64,000 nt of DNA from Bolinopsis microptera (lineage: Eukaryota > Ctenophora > Tentaculata > Lobata > Bolinopsidae), in NCBI RefSeq assembly GCF_026151205.1, contig NC_087076.1, forward strand, positions 11,570,902-11,634,901, in the 5' to 3' direction. Under the pieces are notes generated by a model that saw only the letters and a list, made by a program, of their open reading frames with translations, was not told the origin of the DNA and searched no databases. A program made the translations under genes and the position numbers. This document shows, in pieces, positions 63,493 through 64,000 of the stretch; the first letter of the stretch is position 1; each line of letters starts with the position of its first letter.

Positions 63493-64000
63493 TGCTAGAG
63501 GAGCTTTATTTCTACTATGGTCCATGGAGATATTTATCTTCTTCTGGCTATTAAATATATTTACTTGTATTACCCTTTAAAAACTTACTATGTGTTATTT
63601 TATCGCGAAGTTGTCTTTTAATTCACAACTAAATAATCACCCGTTTGACCCTGAATATCCCTAACAGGGCGCCGTACACATCTATACATCTGAAGGACAT
63701 GTACAACAGGAAGAGTGTACTGAGGTGTACCCGCTAAACGCAAGTACAGACCGCCAGAGTCCTCCTCATTAACCCTGAAACAAGGTGAGTTGTACCGCTT
63801 CTTGATGAGGCTAGTAGTTCTTTTTAGTAGATAAATTAAGGATTAACTGTGTGATTAGGTACAACAATTCCTACTGAAGCTACTCACTAGAAATATTTGG
63901 TTAGAAGTTTGTAAACATAATGTAACAGTGTAAATCATTGGTAAATGTACCAGTGTAAATGTAACAGTGTAAAATCTTGCAAATTGTAACCGTGTAATGT

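Larger units (their letters stand above)
59193..63784 (+). pseudogene. RRP5/PDCD11-like partial gene, copy 9 (E1-E7; cut by window end)
   Basis: Exons: E1 59193-59294, E2 60083-60179, E3 60399-60475, E4 60705-60871, E5 61091-61266, E6 61592-61733, E7 63668-63784. The window ends inside the intron before E8, in the aatgtaacagtgt repeats. E3 reads clearly as EFYSVIENNAEGDEEAEGEE. Confidence 0.8.
1..64000 (+). repeat. Head-to-tail tandem array of a ~7.15 kb unit, about nine copies
   Basis: The same ordered set of landmarks recurs in direct orientation across the window: minisatellite, gene-free block, E1, Helitron-like element, E2-E6, MITE, hAT-like element, E7, E8. Most units measure 7.14-7.17 kb. 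Copy 2 (about 7.25 kb) and copy 6 (about 7.38 kb) are longer, and each contains a stretch of scrambled sequence. Differences between copies are mostly one-base indels scattered over exons, introns and repeats alike and not shared between copies, which is the pattern of raw long-read error. Neither edge of the array lies in the window, so its real copy number and flanking sequence are unknown. Confidence 0.97.

Noticed and set aside
1-64000. Missed-adapter artefact (read folding back on itself)
   Set aside because: That produces alternating inverted copies; here every copy is in the same orientation.

Overview
The whole window is one direct tandem array. A unit of about 7.15 kb repeats head to tail about nine times, with two end copies cut by the window edges. 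One landmark (tatcgcgatg) recurs near 6,097, 13,331, 20,483, 27,653, 34,819, 41,937, 49,265, 56,409 and 63,604. The copies differ almost only by scattered single-base insertions, deletions and substitutions that are private to one copy. This looks like unpolished single-pass long-read sequence rather than evolved divergence, so no copy has an uninterrupted reading frame over its full length. A majority reading across the copies is needed to see the genes.

The sequence is eukaryotic and probably from an invertebrate animal; I cannot name the species. It is AT-rich, with short exons bounded by GT-AG introns, a Helitron-like element, hAT/MITE-like elements and a long minisatellite. I see no bacterial-style operons, rRNA, tRNA or CRISPR.

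Each unit has the same layout: (1) about 1.42 kb of a 19-bp minisatellite; (2) about 0.8 kb with no recognised gene; (3) exon E1; (4) an intron with a non-autonomous Helitron-like element of about 0.63 kb on the minus strand; (5) exons E2 to E6; (6) an intron with two abutting DNA elements, a MITE of about 0.79 kb with subterminal decamer arrays and a hAT-like element of about 0.92 kb; (7) exons E7 and E8, after which the next minisatellite begins at once. Read as a consensus, E1 to E8 join in phase into about 335 residues. They match the N-terminal part of RRP5/PDCD11, the multi-S1-domain pre-rRNA processing factor: the basic/acidic linker, S1 domains 1 to 3 and the start of S1 domain 4. The start codon, the remaining S1 domains and the C-terminal HAT/TPR-like repeats are absent, so this is an amplified gene segment and not a whole gene.

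Units by minisatellite start: copy 1, 1-6636 (partial); copy 2, 6637-13883; copy 3, 13884-21036; copy 4, 21037-28202; copy 5, 28203-35359; copy 6, 35360-42740; copy 7, 42741-49819; copy 8, 49820-56961; copy 9, 56962-64000 (partial). The open question is whether the array exists in the genome, is an amplified or extrachromosomal circle, or comes from rolling-circle amplification or assembly. Constant minisatellite length and an identical variant map in every copy point to very recent amplification or repeated reading of one template. I found no convincing new enzymatic or defence system.
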